DNA of 64,000 bases from Vigna angularis. Lineage: Eukaryota; Streptophyta; Magnoliopsida; Fabales; Fabaceae. Made by a program: the position numbers and the translations under genes. The stretch is taken from contig NC_068979.1 in the NCBI RefSeq assembly GCF_016808095.1, positions 15,592,501 through 15,656,500 on the forward strand, read 5' to 3'. The notes beneath the pieces were generated by a model. The model saw only the letters and a list, made by a program, of their open reading frames with translations. It did no database searches and was not told the origin of the DNA. Below, piece by piece: positions 14,718-29,600 of the stretch; positions within the stretch are counted from its first letter, which is position 1, and each line of letters opens with the position of its first letter.

Positions 14718-15235
14718 TGCCAGCATAGCATTTGAGCACGTGAAAAGAGAGACTTGGAGGGAGAAGCTTGCTGCCAAAGCTATCAAAAAGCTTAGCCAAT
14801 AACCTAGCTAGCCCAGGGTTTCAGAATTGGTGTTGTTTCACGTGTGCTGGTGAGTTGGAATGAGGCATGTTTGAAGCTGAAGCAAATTGGCGCCTTTTTC
14901 TTTAATTTCATTTGCTTTTGGATTGAATTTCATTTCAGATTTGAGGCTCTTATCTTCCTATAAATAGGAGACCTCTTCCCCCTTTTGTACACTTTTTCCA
15001 GCTTACCTTTGCTCTTGAGTCAACCCAATTCTTCACTTTCTTTCTCCTTACCTCTAGCTTCCTTCCAAAATAGGATGGCCCTCTGAGCTGAGAGGTTCTA
15101 ACCCACTCCATTCTTCACTGAAACCATACCATTCTCTACATCTATTTCAGAATTTCGCTGCCTCCATTCTGCGCACTGGAACGTTTGCTGTTTGGCTTCT
15201 TGGTTTAATGAGTCTCACCAATAGCAAGCTTCCAT
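14718..15235 (+). mobile_element. Probable partial 3' LTR of the chromovirus
   Basis: Non-coding sequence after the polymerase stop. A purine-rich stretch (AAATTGAAGGGAGCAG, 14701-14716) could be the polypurine tract, and a TG at 14718 could be the LTR start. A good TATA box (CTATAAATAGG, about 14959-14969) is followed by a pyrimidine-rich leader, as expected for a U3-R boundary. There is no terminal CA at the join with satellite, so the LTR appears cut at its 3' end. The exact LTR start is inferred because no second LTR is available for comparison. Confidence 0.55.
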
Positions 15236-16362
15236 CATGAACCCACACATGCATACATGCATAGATGCTCACATGCTTACACGCATAGATGCACAAATGG
15301 ATCGGTACATACCTACATATGCACATGCATGCACACATGCATACATTCAAACATGCACATATGCATACATTCATACATGCATTCATGCACACATGCAAAA
15401 ATGCACAAATGCACAAATGCAGACCTGTATACGTGCACACATGCGCACATCCACACATGCACACAAGGACATAAGAACGCATGCACACACTCACAGGTAC
15501 ACACACGGACGTGCACATGCATACGCTTCTTCATGCACACATGCATACACACACACATGCACATTTGCATCCATGTACACACGGACACATGTACACACGG
15601 ACACATGCACACATGCACACCAGCATACATGAACGCACACACACAAGGAAGCATGCACCCATGCATACATGCACACATGTCACAGGCACACATGCATACA
15701 TGCATACATGTCGCAGGTACACATGCACACACGCATAAATGAACACACACACACAGAGACATAAATGCATACATGCATACATGCATAGACGCACACATGT
15801 ATACATGCACATGCGCACATATGCACACTCACACATACCCATGCACACACGCATACTTACACAATCATACATGCACAACCACACATGCATACATGCACAT
15901 ATGCATACATGTATACATGCATACATGTATACATGCAAACCTGCATAGACGCACACATGCATACATGCAAACTTGTACACATGCACACATGAACACTTGC
16001 ATACAATACACATGCTTGCACACATGCATACATGAACCCACACATGTTTCATGCATACATGCATACATGCACACAAGCATATATGCATAGATGCAGTCAA
16101 GCACACATGCATACCTACATACGTACATATACACATGCAATCATATGCATGCGCACATGCATTCATGCAAACATGCACATATGCATACATTCATACATGC
16201 AACAATGCACACATGCACACATGCATACATGCACACACGAATAAATCCACACATGCGTACATGAACACATGCACACACGTACAATGCACTCACGCTTACA
16301 TGCACATGCAAACACACACATGCATACAAGCACACATTAACACATGCATAAAACAATACATG
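15236..16362. repeat. Octamer satellite block C
   Basis: The satellite resumes with the common phrase CATGAACCCACACATGCATA. It carries the ATAAGAACGCATGCACACAC marker near 15472 and ends at the target duplication ACATG of the second solo LTR. Octamer structure and strand sense match the other blocks. Confidence 0.93.
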
Positions 16363-17647
16363 TGATGAAAAATTTATGAACACCGAAATACGGCGCCACA
16401 AACTTGTTTAACAATCGGCAAGTGTGACCGAATCGTTTCAAGTAATAAACTCGGTAAGACCAAGTATCGTTCTCCCAAAGGACTCACGGCCTAGTTTAGT
16501 TATGTGATTCGTTGATTATTTAAGACTTAAGAACGAAATAAGTGGAGTTTAATATGCAAAACAGAAAATAAACATGTATGCATGAATTTGATCAATGGCT
16601 AAAACAAAATACAAACACTTCAATGGAATATATGGATGAGTATGTTGTTGGGGTTATCAATTTCATCTTATCCACTCTCATATACTTTAGGAATTCAACA
16701 TTCTTTTCATCATTGTTAATGCCACTCTCTAAATTACCTTGCAAGAAGGCCTATCCCTAATTACGAGTTCATACGATTCCTAGCATTCCTAATAATTAGT
16801 TCTTTTAGTGCAGGAGCTTAACGGCAACCAATATACTATTGGGAGAAATTCCCCGGATCTAGACTTCCCCGTACGTTCCCGTATCGACAAAATCAATAAT
16901 CATGCATTGAATGAGTTAAACAAAGCAAGCATTGAGCAAAGAGGAAAAACCCTAACTAATGATGAAAGAAAGCATAGGTCTTAAATATAAGATGTAAAAA
17001 CAAATTCCATATATGAGAGTTTCACAAGACTACATTGATTTTCCAACAACAATACAAGGTTTAGTTCACCATATTCATGGTGAAACTAGATGAATAATAA
17101 TGAAAGAATGAAAGATAAAACCCTAGAAAGGTGAAGAGGTAGCCTGAGCATCCAAGTTCCTCCTTCAAAGGGGTGGAAGAGAGAGTGTTTGCTTCGTTTC
17201 TGCCAAAGATACAAACTCTAGGACGTTCTAAAGCTTATATACTATTCTAAAATTACAGAAAATTTAGGCCCAAGCCCATAAGTGTGCCGCTCAGCGGTAA
17301 GTGCGTGAGTTGGTTTCTTCCCCTCAGCGGCCATTTTGCCCCTCAGCGGATCCCCCGTGAGCTCTTGAGTGCCGCTCAGCGGTAAACTGCCGCTGAGCGG
17401 CAGTTGCAGCTTCTCCTTTTGCACTTTTTGATATCTTTTCTGATTCCATCTCTCTCCTTCTTCACTTCTTTCACCAAATTCACCTTAAAACCTACACAAA
17501 AACACTGAAATCAAGCATAAACCTGTCCAGCTCTCTTATTTCTGAAAATATGAATAAAAGCACGATTTCAAGCTAGTTTCTAAGGGTTAAAGGTTGCTTT
17601 TAGTATCAATTTCAAGCATAAAAATAACAGTTTTTCAACTGTTATCA
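16363..17647 (-). mobile_element. Solo LTR, family 1, copy 2
   Basis: A 1285-bp solo LTR, flanked by the perfect 5-bp duplication ACATG (16358-16362 and 17648-17652). The plus-strand ends are TGATGAAAAATTTATGAACA at left and TTCAACTGTTATCA at right, so the ends are a proper TG...CA pair. It is closely similar along its whole length to copy 1, including the CCGCTCAGCGG cluster at 17287-17400, and to the LTR at 43181 (inverse orientation). The segment near 16420-16490 inversely matches the region just before the primer site at 47400-47470, which fixes the orientation as minus. No coding content. Confidence 0.95.
17287..17400. repeat. CCGCTCAGCGG palindrome cluster in solo LTR copy 2
   Basis: Five copies of CCGCTNAGCGG or its half forms, spaced much as in copy 1. 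The final copy is CCGCTGAGCGG where copy 1 has CCGCTCAGCGC, so the central base and arm vary while the palindrome is restored. Confidence 0.88.
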
Positions 17648-20600
17648 ACATGCACATATAAATACATGCGTACATGCATACATACATCTGCATATTAATA
17701 CAGACGCTGGCACACATGCATACATGAACCCATACATGCTTACATGTATACATACATAGATGCACACATGCTAGTACACATACATAGATGTACACATGCA
17801 TAACTGCATACGTACATATGCACATGCATACACATGCATGTGCACATGCATACATGCAAACATGCAGATATACATACATTCATACATGCACCCATACATA
17901 CAAGAACACATGCACAAATGCACAAATATAAAGATGTATACGTGCACACATTTACACATCCACACATGTACACATCCACACATGCACACATAGACACATT
18001 AACACATGAACACATGCACACACGCTCACATGTACACATGCATACGTGCACATGCATACGTTTATTGATGCAAACATTCAAACATGCACACATGCATACA
18101 TAAACACATGCAAACATGCATAAATGAACACTTGCACCCGTGCACACATGGCTATATGCACAAATGCCCACATGCACACATACACACATGTACACAGGCT
18201 TACATGCATGCATGCACACATGCATAGATACATACATGCATACATGCATAGATGCACACATGTACACATGCAAACATGTACCCAAGCATACATGCACACA
18301 TGGAGTCATGCATCCATGCAACCACACATGCATACATCCATACATGGATAGATGAACACATACATAGATGCATACATGCATAGATGCACACATGCATTGA
18401 TGCACACAGTTTATTCATGCACACATTCAAATATGCGAACACATGCATACATAAACACATGAAAAACATGCACAAATGAACACTTGCACTCATGCACACA
18501 TGCCTATATGCACATATGCCCACATGCACATATTCGCACACGTACATAGGCATTCATAAATCCATGCACACATGCATACTTGCATAGATCCACACATGTA
18601 CATATGCACACATGCACCCAAGCATACATGCATACATCCAAACACACATGCATACATGCGTACATGCAGACACACATGCATACATCCATCCATGGATATA
18701 TGAACACATGCATAGATGCACACATGCATACATGCATACGTACATATGCAAATGCATGCGCAAATGCATACACATGCATGCATATATACACGTATGCATA
18801 CATGTGCATACATGCACATGCACCCATTCACACATGCATACATCCACACATGCATAAATCTACATTGACATAAGTCCACACATGCCCACATGGACACATG
18901 CACCCATGCACACATGCATACATCCACACACGCATAAATCTACACATGCATACATCTACAGACGAACACATTCACACATGCACACACGCACCAATGCACA
19001 CACGCATACATGCACACCTGCATACCTTCACATGCATGCCTACACATGCATACATGCGCACACGCACACGCACACACTCATACATGCACACATGCACACA
19101 CGCAAGCATCCACTTGAATACATGCACATGCGCACATGCATACATGCATACATACATATGCATATTCATACACATGCTTGCATACATGAACCCACACATG
19201 CTTACATGTATACATACACAGATGCACACATGCTAGTTGACATAGATGCATAGATGTACACATGCATAACTGCATACGTACATATGCACATGCATACACA
19301 TGCATGTGCACATGCATACATGCAAACATGCAGATATGCATACATTCATAGATGCAACCATACATACATGAACACATGCATAGATGCATAAATAAAAAGA
19401 TGTATACCTGCACACATGTACACATCCACACATGGACACATGAACACATGCACACACGCATTCATGCACATGCATACGTTTATTCATGCACACATTCAAA
19501 CATGTGCACACATTCTTACGTAAACACATGCAAACATGCACAAATGAACACTGCCATCCGTGCACACATGGCCATATGCACAAATGCCCACATGCACACA
19601 TCCACACACGTACACAGGCATACATGCATGCATGCACACATGCATAGATACACACATGCATAGATGCGCACATGTACACATGCACACATGCACCCAAGCA
19701 TACATGCACACATGGATACATGCATCCATGCAACCACACATGCATACATGCATACATGCAGACACACATGCATACATCCACACATGGATATATGATCACA
19801 TTCATAGATGCATACATGCATAGATGCACACATGCAAACATGCATACACATGCATACGTTTCTTCATGCACACATTCAAATATGCGCACACATGCATGCA
19901 TAAACACATGAAAAACATGCACAAATGAACACTTGCACCCGTGCACACATGCCGATATGCACAAATGCCCACATGAACACATTCACACACGTACACGGGC
20001 ATTCATGCATGCATGCACACATGCATACATGTATAGATGCACACATTTACACGTACACACATGCACACAAGCATACACGCATACATGCAAACACACATGC
20101 ATACATGCATACGTATATATGCAAATGCATACACATGCATGCATACATGCACGTATGCAAACAAGTGCATACATGCACATGTACACATGCATAAATCTAC
20201 ATTAGAATAAATCCACACATGCACACATGGACACATTCACCCATGCACACATGCATACATCCACACATGCATAAATCTACACATGCATACATCTACACAT
20301 GCATACATACACACTCGCACACATGCACACACGCTTACATGCAAATGCAAACGCAAACGCAGAGATGCAAACAAGCACACATGCACACATGCATAGATGC
20401 ACATATGCTTATAGACATACATGAATAGATGCATACATCCATACGTGCATACAGACATATGCACACGCATGCACACATGCGGTTATACGTATGCATATTC
20501 ATACACATGCTTGCACCATTGCATACATGAACCCACACATGCATACATGCATAGATGCTCACATGCTTACACGTATAGATCCAGAAATGCATAAGTACAT

Positions 20601-23600
20601 ACGTATATATGCACATGCATCCACATGCATGCACACATGCATACATTCATACATGCATTAATGCACACATGCAAAAATGCACAAATGCACAAATGGACAT
20701 AAGAACGCATGCGCACGCTCACAGGTACACACACGTACGTGCACATGCATACAAGCATACATTAACGCACGCACACAAGCATGCATGCACCCATGAATAC
20801 ATGCACACATTTTACAGGCACACATGCACACACGCATAAAAGAACACACGCGCACAGACATACATGCATACATGCAAACATGCATAGACGCACACATTCA
20901 CATCCGCACATATGCACACTCGCACACACCCATGCACACACGCATACCTACACAATCATACATGCACAACCACACATGCATACATGCACATATGCATACA
21001 TACATACATGCAAACCTACATAGACGCACACTGGCATATATGGAAACATGTACACATGCACACATGAACACTTACGTACAATACACATGCTTTCATGCAT
21101 ACATGCATAGATGTAGTCATGCACACATGCCTACCTACATACGTACATATACACATGCAATCATATGCATGCGCACATGCATACATGCAAACATGCACAT
21201 ATGCAAACATGCACATATGCATACATTCATACATGCAACAATGCACATATGCACACATGCACACATGCACCCATGCACACATGCATACATGCACACACGC
21301 ATAAATCTACACATGCATACATGAACACATGCACACACGTACAATGCACACACGCTTACTTGCACAGGCAAACGCACACATGCATACAAGCACCCATTCA
21401 CACATGCATACAACCATGGATGCACATATAAATACATGTGTACATGCATACATACATATGCATATTAATACACACGCTGACACAAATGCATACGTGAACC
21501 CGCACATGCTTAAAGGTATACATACATAGATGCACACATGCTAGTACACATAGATGCATAGATGTACACATGCATAACCGCATACGCACATATGCACATG
21601 CATACACATGCATGCACACATGCATACATGCAAAAATGCAGATATGCATACATTCAAACATGCAACTATACATACATGAACACATGCACAATGCACAAAA
21701 ACAAAGATGTATAAGTGCACACATGTACACATCCACACATGCACACATGGACACATGAACACATGCACACACGCTCACATGTACACATGAATACGTGCAA
21801 AGGCATACGTTTATTCATGCACACATTCAAACATGCACACACGTGCATACATAAACACATGCAAACAGGCACAAAGGAACACTTGCACCCGTGATGACAT
21901 GGTCATATGCACAAATGCCCACATGCAAACATCCACACACATACATAGGGATACATGCATGCATGGACACATGCATAGATACACACATGCATACAAGAAT
22001 AAATGCATATATCTACACATGCACACATGCACCCAAGCATATATGCACACATGGATACATGCATCCATGCAACCACACATGCATACATGCAGACACACAT
22101 GCATACATCCATACATGGATAGATGAACACATGCATAGATGCATACATGCATAGATTCAAACATGCATGCATGCACGTATGCATACATGCACATGCACAC
22201 ATCCACTCATGCATATCCACACGCACACACGCTTACAGGCATATGCAAACGCACACATGCATACAAGCACACATGCACACATGAATACATGAAAACATGC
22301 ACATATGCATAAATGCATACATGCATACAAAGGCCCACATCCACACATTCACACACGTACACAGGCATTCATGCATGCATGCACACATGCATAGATGCAC
22401 ACATGCATTCATGAATAGATGCATACATGTACACATGCACACTTGCACAAAAGCATACATGAATACATGCAAACATACATGCATACATGCAGACACACAT
22501 GCATACATCCATACATGGATATATGAACACATGCATAGATGCATACATGCATAGATGCACAGATGCATACATGCATACGTACATATGCAAATGCATGCAC
22601 AAATTCATACACATGCATACATACATGCACGTATGCACACATGTGCATACATGCACATGCACACATGCACCCATGCACACATGCATACATCCACAAATGC
22701 ATAAATCTACATTGGCATAAATCTACACATGCCCACATAGACACCTGCACCCATGCACACATGCATACATCCACACACGCACACTTGCACAAACGCTTAC
22801 ATGCAAATGTAAACGCAGAGAGTCAAACAAGCACACTTGCACACATGCATATATGCACATATGCTTATAGGCATACATGCATACATCCATACATCCATAC
22901 GTGCATACAGACATATGCACACGCATGCACACATGCATACATACACATGCATATTCATACATATGCATACATCCATACATGGATTTATGAACACTTGTTC
23001 ACAAGGCCAAATGTACACATGCCCACATGCACACATGGACACACACACAAATGCACACGCATACTTGCACACATGCATACCTTCACACATACATGCACAC
23101 ACGCACACGCACACACTCATACATGCATACCTTCACATGCATAGATGCACACATGCACACACATGCATATACATACGTATATATGCTCTTGCATACATAT
23201 GCATGCACACATGACAACATGCACTTATGAATACATTCACACATGCACACATGGATACATGCATACATGCACACACGCACACATGCGTACATTCTTACAT
23301 GTATACATGGATAGATGCACACATGCCTAGATTCACACATGCATACACGCATACGTACATATGCACATGCATGCACACATGCACACATTGACACACGCAC
23401 CCATGCACAAATGCAGACATCCACACACGGATAAATCTACAAATGCATACATTCACACATGCACACACGCACAAAGGCACACACGCATACATGCACACAT
23501 GCATACCTTCACATGCATGCCTGTACATGCATACATGCACACACGCACACACACACATACACACACATACATGCACACCTTCACATATGCATAGATGCAC

Positions 23601-26600
23601 ACACGCACACATGCACACATGCACACACGCATACATCCACATGAATACATGCACATGCGTACTTGCATACATGCATACATATATATGCATATTCATACAC
23701 ATGCTTGCATACATGAACCACACAAGCTTACATGCATAGATGCACACGTGCTTACAAGCATAGATTGATAGATGCACACATGCATAGATTGATAGATGCA
23801 CACTTGCATAGATGCATACATGAACCAACACATGCATAAAGGCATAGATGAAACCATGCATAGTTTCACACATGCATACCTGCATACATACATGTGCACA
23901 TATGAATACATTCACACATGCACACATGCACACATAAATGAATATATGCACACATGTACACATGCACATATGCACACATGCACACTTGCATAAATGCACA
24001 TATGCATACATGCATACATCTATACAGACATATGCACACATGTATACATACATTTGCATATTTATACCCATGGTTGCACACATGCATACATGAACCCATA
24101 AGTGCATACATGCATAGATGCATAAATGCTCAAGCATACCAACATACGTACATATGCATAGATTCACACATGCATACCAACATACGTGCATATGCACATG
24201 CATACATATGCATACACACATGGAAAAATGCATTTATGGATACATTCACAAATGCACACATGCACAAATGCATACATGCACACATGCACACATGCGTATA
24301 GGCGTACATGTATACAAGGATAGATGCACACATGCATGCATGCACATAAACACACATGCACACACATACATGCACACACAAATACGCACATGCATACATG
24401 CACTTATGAATACATTCACACATGCACACATGCACAAATGCATACATGCACACATGCACACATGCGTACAGGCGTACATGCTTATATGTATACAAGGATA
24501 GATACACACATGCACACACACACACATGCACACACGCACAAATGCACACACAAATATGCACATGCATACATGCACACATCCATAAATTCATACAGGCATA
24601 CAGGCATACATGCATATATGCATAGATGCATACATACACACATGCACAAATGAACACTTGCACACATGCTTACAAGAACAAATGCAAACATGCTCATAAG
24701 AACAAATGCAAACATGCGCACATGTACACATGGATACATGCATAGATGCACATATGCATACATGTATACATGCACACATGCATACAATCATAAATACATA
24801 TGCATATTCATACACATGCTTAAACACATGCATACATGAACCCACACATGCTTACATGCACACATGCATAGATGTATAAATGCACACATATATTTGCACA
24901 CTCATACACATGCTTGTACACATGCATACATGAACCAACACATGCATAAATCCATAGATGTAAACATGCATAGATTCACACATGCACATATGCACACATG
25001 CACACACGCACATATGCACACTCACACACACCCATGCACACACACATACTTGCACAATCATACATGCACGACCACACATGCATACTTGGAAACATCCACA
25101 TATGCATACATGGAAACCTGCATAGACGCACACATGCATACATGGAAACATGTACACATGTACAAATAAACACTTGCAAACAATACACATGCTTGCACAC
25201 ATGCATACATGCACCGACACATGCTTACATGAACGCAAGCTTACATGCATAGATGTAGTCATGCATAAATGCACACATGCATACCTACATACGTACATAT
25301 GCACATGCCAACATATGCATGCGCACATGCATACATGCAAACATGCACATATGCATACATTCATACATGCAACAATGCACATATGCACACAAGCACCCAT
25401 GCACACATGCATACATGCACACACGCATAAATCCACACATGCATACATGAACACATGCACACATGTACAATGCACACAAGCTTACTTGCACATGCAAACA
25501 CACACATGCAAACAAGCACCCATTCACACATGAACACATGCACACACGCTCCTATGCACACATGCATACATGCTCACACGCATAAATCCAAACATGCATA
25601 CATGAACACATGCACACACGCTTACATGCGCATGCAAACACGCACATGCATACAAGCACACATGCACACATACATACAACCATACATGCACATATAAATA
25701 CATGCATACATGCAAACAAACATATGCATATTTATACAGATGGTTGAACACATGCATTTATGAACTCACAAATGCTTAGATGCATACATGCATTAATGCA
25801 CAAATGCACACATGGAAAAATGCACAAATGCACAAATGCAGACATGTATATGTGCACACATGCACACATCCACACATGCACACATGGACATAAGAACGCA
25901 TGCACACGCTCACAGGTACACACGCGTACGTGCACATGCATACGTTTCTTCGTGCATACATTCAAACATCCATACACGCACACACGGACAAATGCACACA
26001 TGCATACAAGCATACATGAACGCACGCACACAAGCATGCATGCACCCATGCATACATGCAGACATGCATAAATGAATACACGCACACAAGCATACATGCA
26101 TACATGCATACATGCATAGACTCACACACGCATACTTACACAATCATACATGCATAACCACACATCCATACATGCACATATACATACATACATACATGCA
26201 AACCTGCATAGAAGCACAGATGCATACATGGAAATATGCACACATGAACACTTGCATACAGTACACATGCTTGCACAGATGCATACATGAGCCCACACAT
26301 GCTTTCATGCATAGATGCAGTCATGCACACATGCATACCTACACACATACATATACACATGCAATCATATGCATGCGCAGATGCATACATGCAAACATGC
26401 ACATATGCATAGATTCATACATGCAACAATGCACATATGCACATACGCACACATGCACCCATGCACACATGCACACATGCACACACACATAAATCCACAC
26501 ATGCATACATAAACACATGCACACACGTACAATGCACACACGCTTACTTGCACATGCAAACGCACATATGCATACAAGAACACATTCACACATGCGTACA

Positions 26601-29600
26601 ACCACACATGCACATATAAATACATGCGTACATGCATACATACATATGCATATTAACACACATGCTGGCACACGTACACACATGAAGCCACACATGCTTA
26701 CATGTATACATACACAGATGCACACATGCTAGTCCAGATAGATGCATAGATGTACACATGCATAACTACATACGTAAATACATACATGCATACATGCAAA
26801 CATGCAGATATGCATACATTCATTGATGCAACCATACATACACGAACACATGCATAGATTCACAAATACAAAGATATATATGTGCACACATGTACACATC
26901 TACACATGGACACATGAACACATGCACACACGCTCACATGTACACATGCATATGTGCACATGCATATGTTTATTCATGCACACATTCAAACATGCACACA
27001 CATTCATACATAAACACATGCGAACATGCACAAATGAACACTTGCACCTGTGCACACATGGCCATATGCACAAATGCCCACATGCACACATCCACACACG
27101 TACACTGGCATACATGCATGCATGCACCCATGCATAGATACACACATGCATACATGCATAGATGCACGTATGTACACATGCACACATGCACCCAAGCATA
27201 CATGCACACATGTATCCATGCAACGACGCATGCATACATGCATACATGTAAACACACATGCATACATCCATACATGGATAGATGAACACATGCATAGATG
27301 CATACATGCATAGAGGCCTACATGCATAGATGCACATGCATACATGCATACACATGCATACACATGCATACGTTTATTCATGCACACATTCAAATATGCG
27401 CACACATGCACACATAAACACATGAAAAATATGCACAAATATACACTTGCACCCGTGCACACATGCCCATATGCACAAATGCCCACATGAACACATTCAC
27501 ACACGTACACAGGCATTCATGCATGCATGCACACACGCATACATGCATAGATGCACACATGTATACATGCACACATGCATCCAAGCATACACGCATACAT
27601 TCAAACACACATGCATACATGCATACATGCAGACACACATGCATACATGCAGACACACATGCATACATCCATCTATGGATATATGTACACACACATTGAT
27701 GCATACATGCATAGGTGCATAGGTGCACACATGCATACATGCATACGTACATATGCAAATGCATGCACACATGCATACATCCACACACGCATAAATCTAC
27801 ATATGCTTACATCTACACATGCACACATACACACTTGCACACACGCACACATGCACACACACGCTTACATGTAAATGCAAACGCAAACGCAGAGATGCAA
27901 ACAAGCACACATGCACACATGCATAAATGCACATATGCTTATGGGCATACATGCATACACGCATACATCCATACGTGCATACAGACATATGCACACGCAT
28001 GCACACATGCATACATACATATGCATATTCATACACATGCTTGCACCATTGCATACATGAGCCCACACATACATAGATGCATAGATGCTCACATGCTTAC
28101 ACGTATAGATGCACAAATGCATAAGTATATATGCACACATGTCACAGGTACACATGCACACAAGCATAAATGAATACATGCACAATGGCATACATGCATA
28201 CATGCACACATGAATACAACCATACATGCATGCACACATATATACAACCATACATGCACACAGGCATACATGCACATATGCACACTTGCACACACCAATG
28301 CACACACGCATACTTACACAAGTATACATGCACAACCACACATGGATACATGCACATATGCATACATACATACATGCAAACCTACATAGACGCACACATG
28401 CATACATGGAAACATGCACACAAGAGCACTTGCATACAATACACATGCTTGCACACATGCATACATGAACCCACACAGGCTTTCATGCATACATGCACAC
28501 AAGCATACATGCATAGATGCAGTCATGCACACATGCATACCTACATACGTACATATACACATGCAATCATATGCATGCGCACATGCTTACATGCACATAT
28601 GCAGAGATTCATACATGCAATGCACACATGCACCCATGCACACATGCATACATGCACACACGCATAAATTATCACATGCATACATTAACACATGCACACA
28701 CATACAACGCACACACGCTTATTTGCACATGCAAACGCACACATGCATACAAGCACACATTCACACATGCATACAACCATACATGCACATATAAATACAT
28801 GCGTACATGCCCACATACATATGCATATTAATACACACGCTGGCACACATGCATACATGAACCCACACATGCTTACATGTATACATACATAGATGCACAC
28901 ATGCTAGTACACATAGATGCATAGATGTACACATGCATAACTGCATACGTACATATGCACATGCATACATGCAAACATGCAGATATGCATACATTCATAC
29001 ATGCACCCATATATACATGAACACATGCACAAATGCTTAGATGCACACATGCTAGTCCACATAGATGCATAGATGTGCACATGCATAACTGCATATGTAC
29101 ATACATACATGCATACATGCATACATGCAGACACACATGCATACATCCGTACATGGATAGATGAACACATGCATAGATGCATACATCCATAGATGCACAC
29201 ATGCATACATGCATACATCCATACAAATGCATATACATGCATGTATGCATACATGCACATGCACACATCTACTCATGCATATCGACACGTACACACGCTT
29301 ACATCCATATGCAAACGCACATATGCATACATATATACATGAAAACATGCACATATGCATACGTGCATACAAAGGCACACATGCACACATTCACACATTC
29401 ACACACATACATAGGCATTCATGCATGCATGCATACATGCACACAAGCATACATGCATAGATGCACACATGTACACATGCACACATGCACCAAGGCATAC
29501 ATGCATCATTGCAAACACACATGCATACATACAGACACACGTGCATACATCTATACGTGGATATATGAACACATGCATAGATGCATACAAGTATAGATGC

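Larger units (their letters stand above)
11274..15235 (+). mobile_element. Truncated Ty3/gypsy chromovirus, CRM-like
   Basis: A retrotransposon fragment of about 4 kb lies directly against satellite on both sides. In order it holds the N-terminal part of gag, a deletion, the C-terminal end of the protease, a linker, RT, RNase H, integrase and a non-coding 3' part that looks like LTR. No 5' LTR, primer site or target duplication is visible, so the element is 5'-truncated, and its 3' LTR is probably cut short as well. Placement in the CRM group is inferred from the gag start, the order RT-RNase H-integrase, and an integrase tail with an [10 protein letters not shown] motif followed by [16 protein letters not shown], which resembles the CR-type tail of CRM elements. 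No classical chromodomain was recognised. Codon use and AT content contrast sharply with the satellite. Confidence 0.85.
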
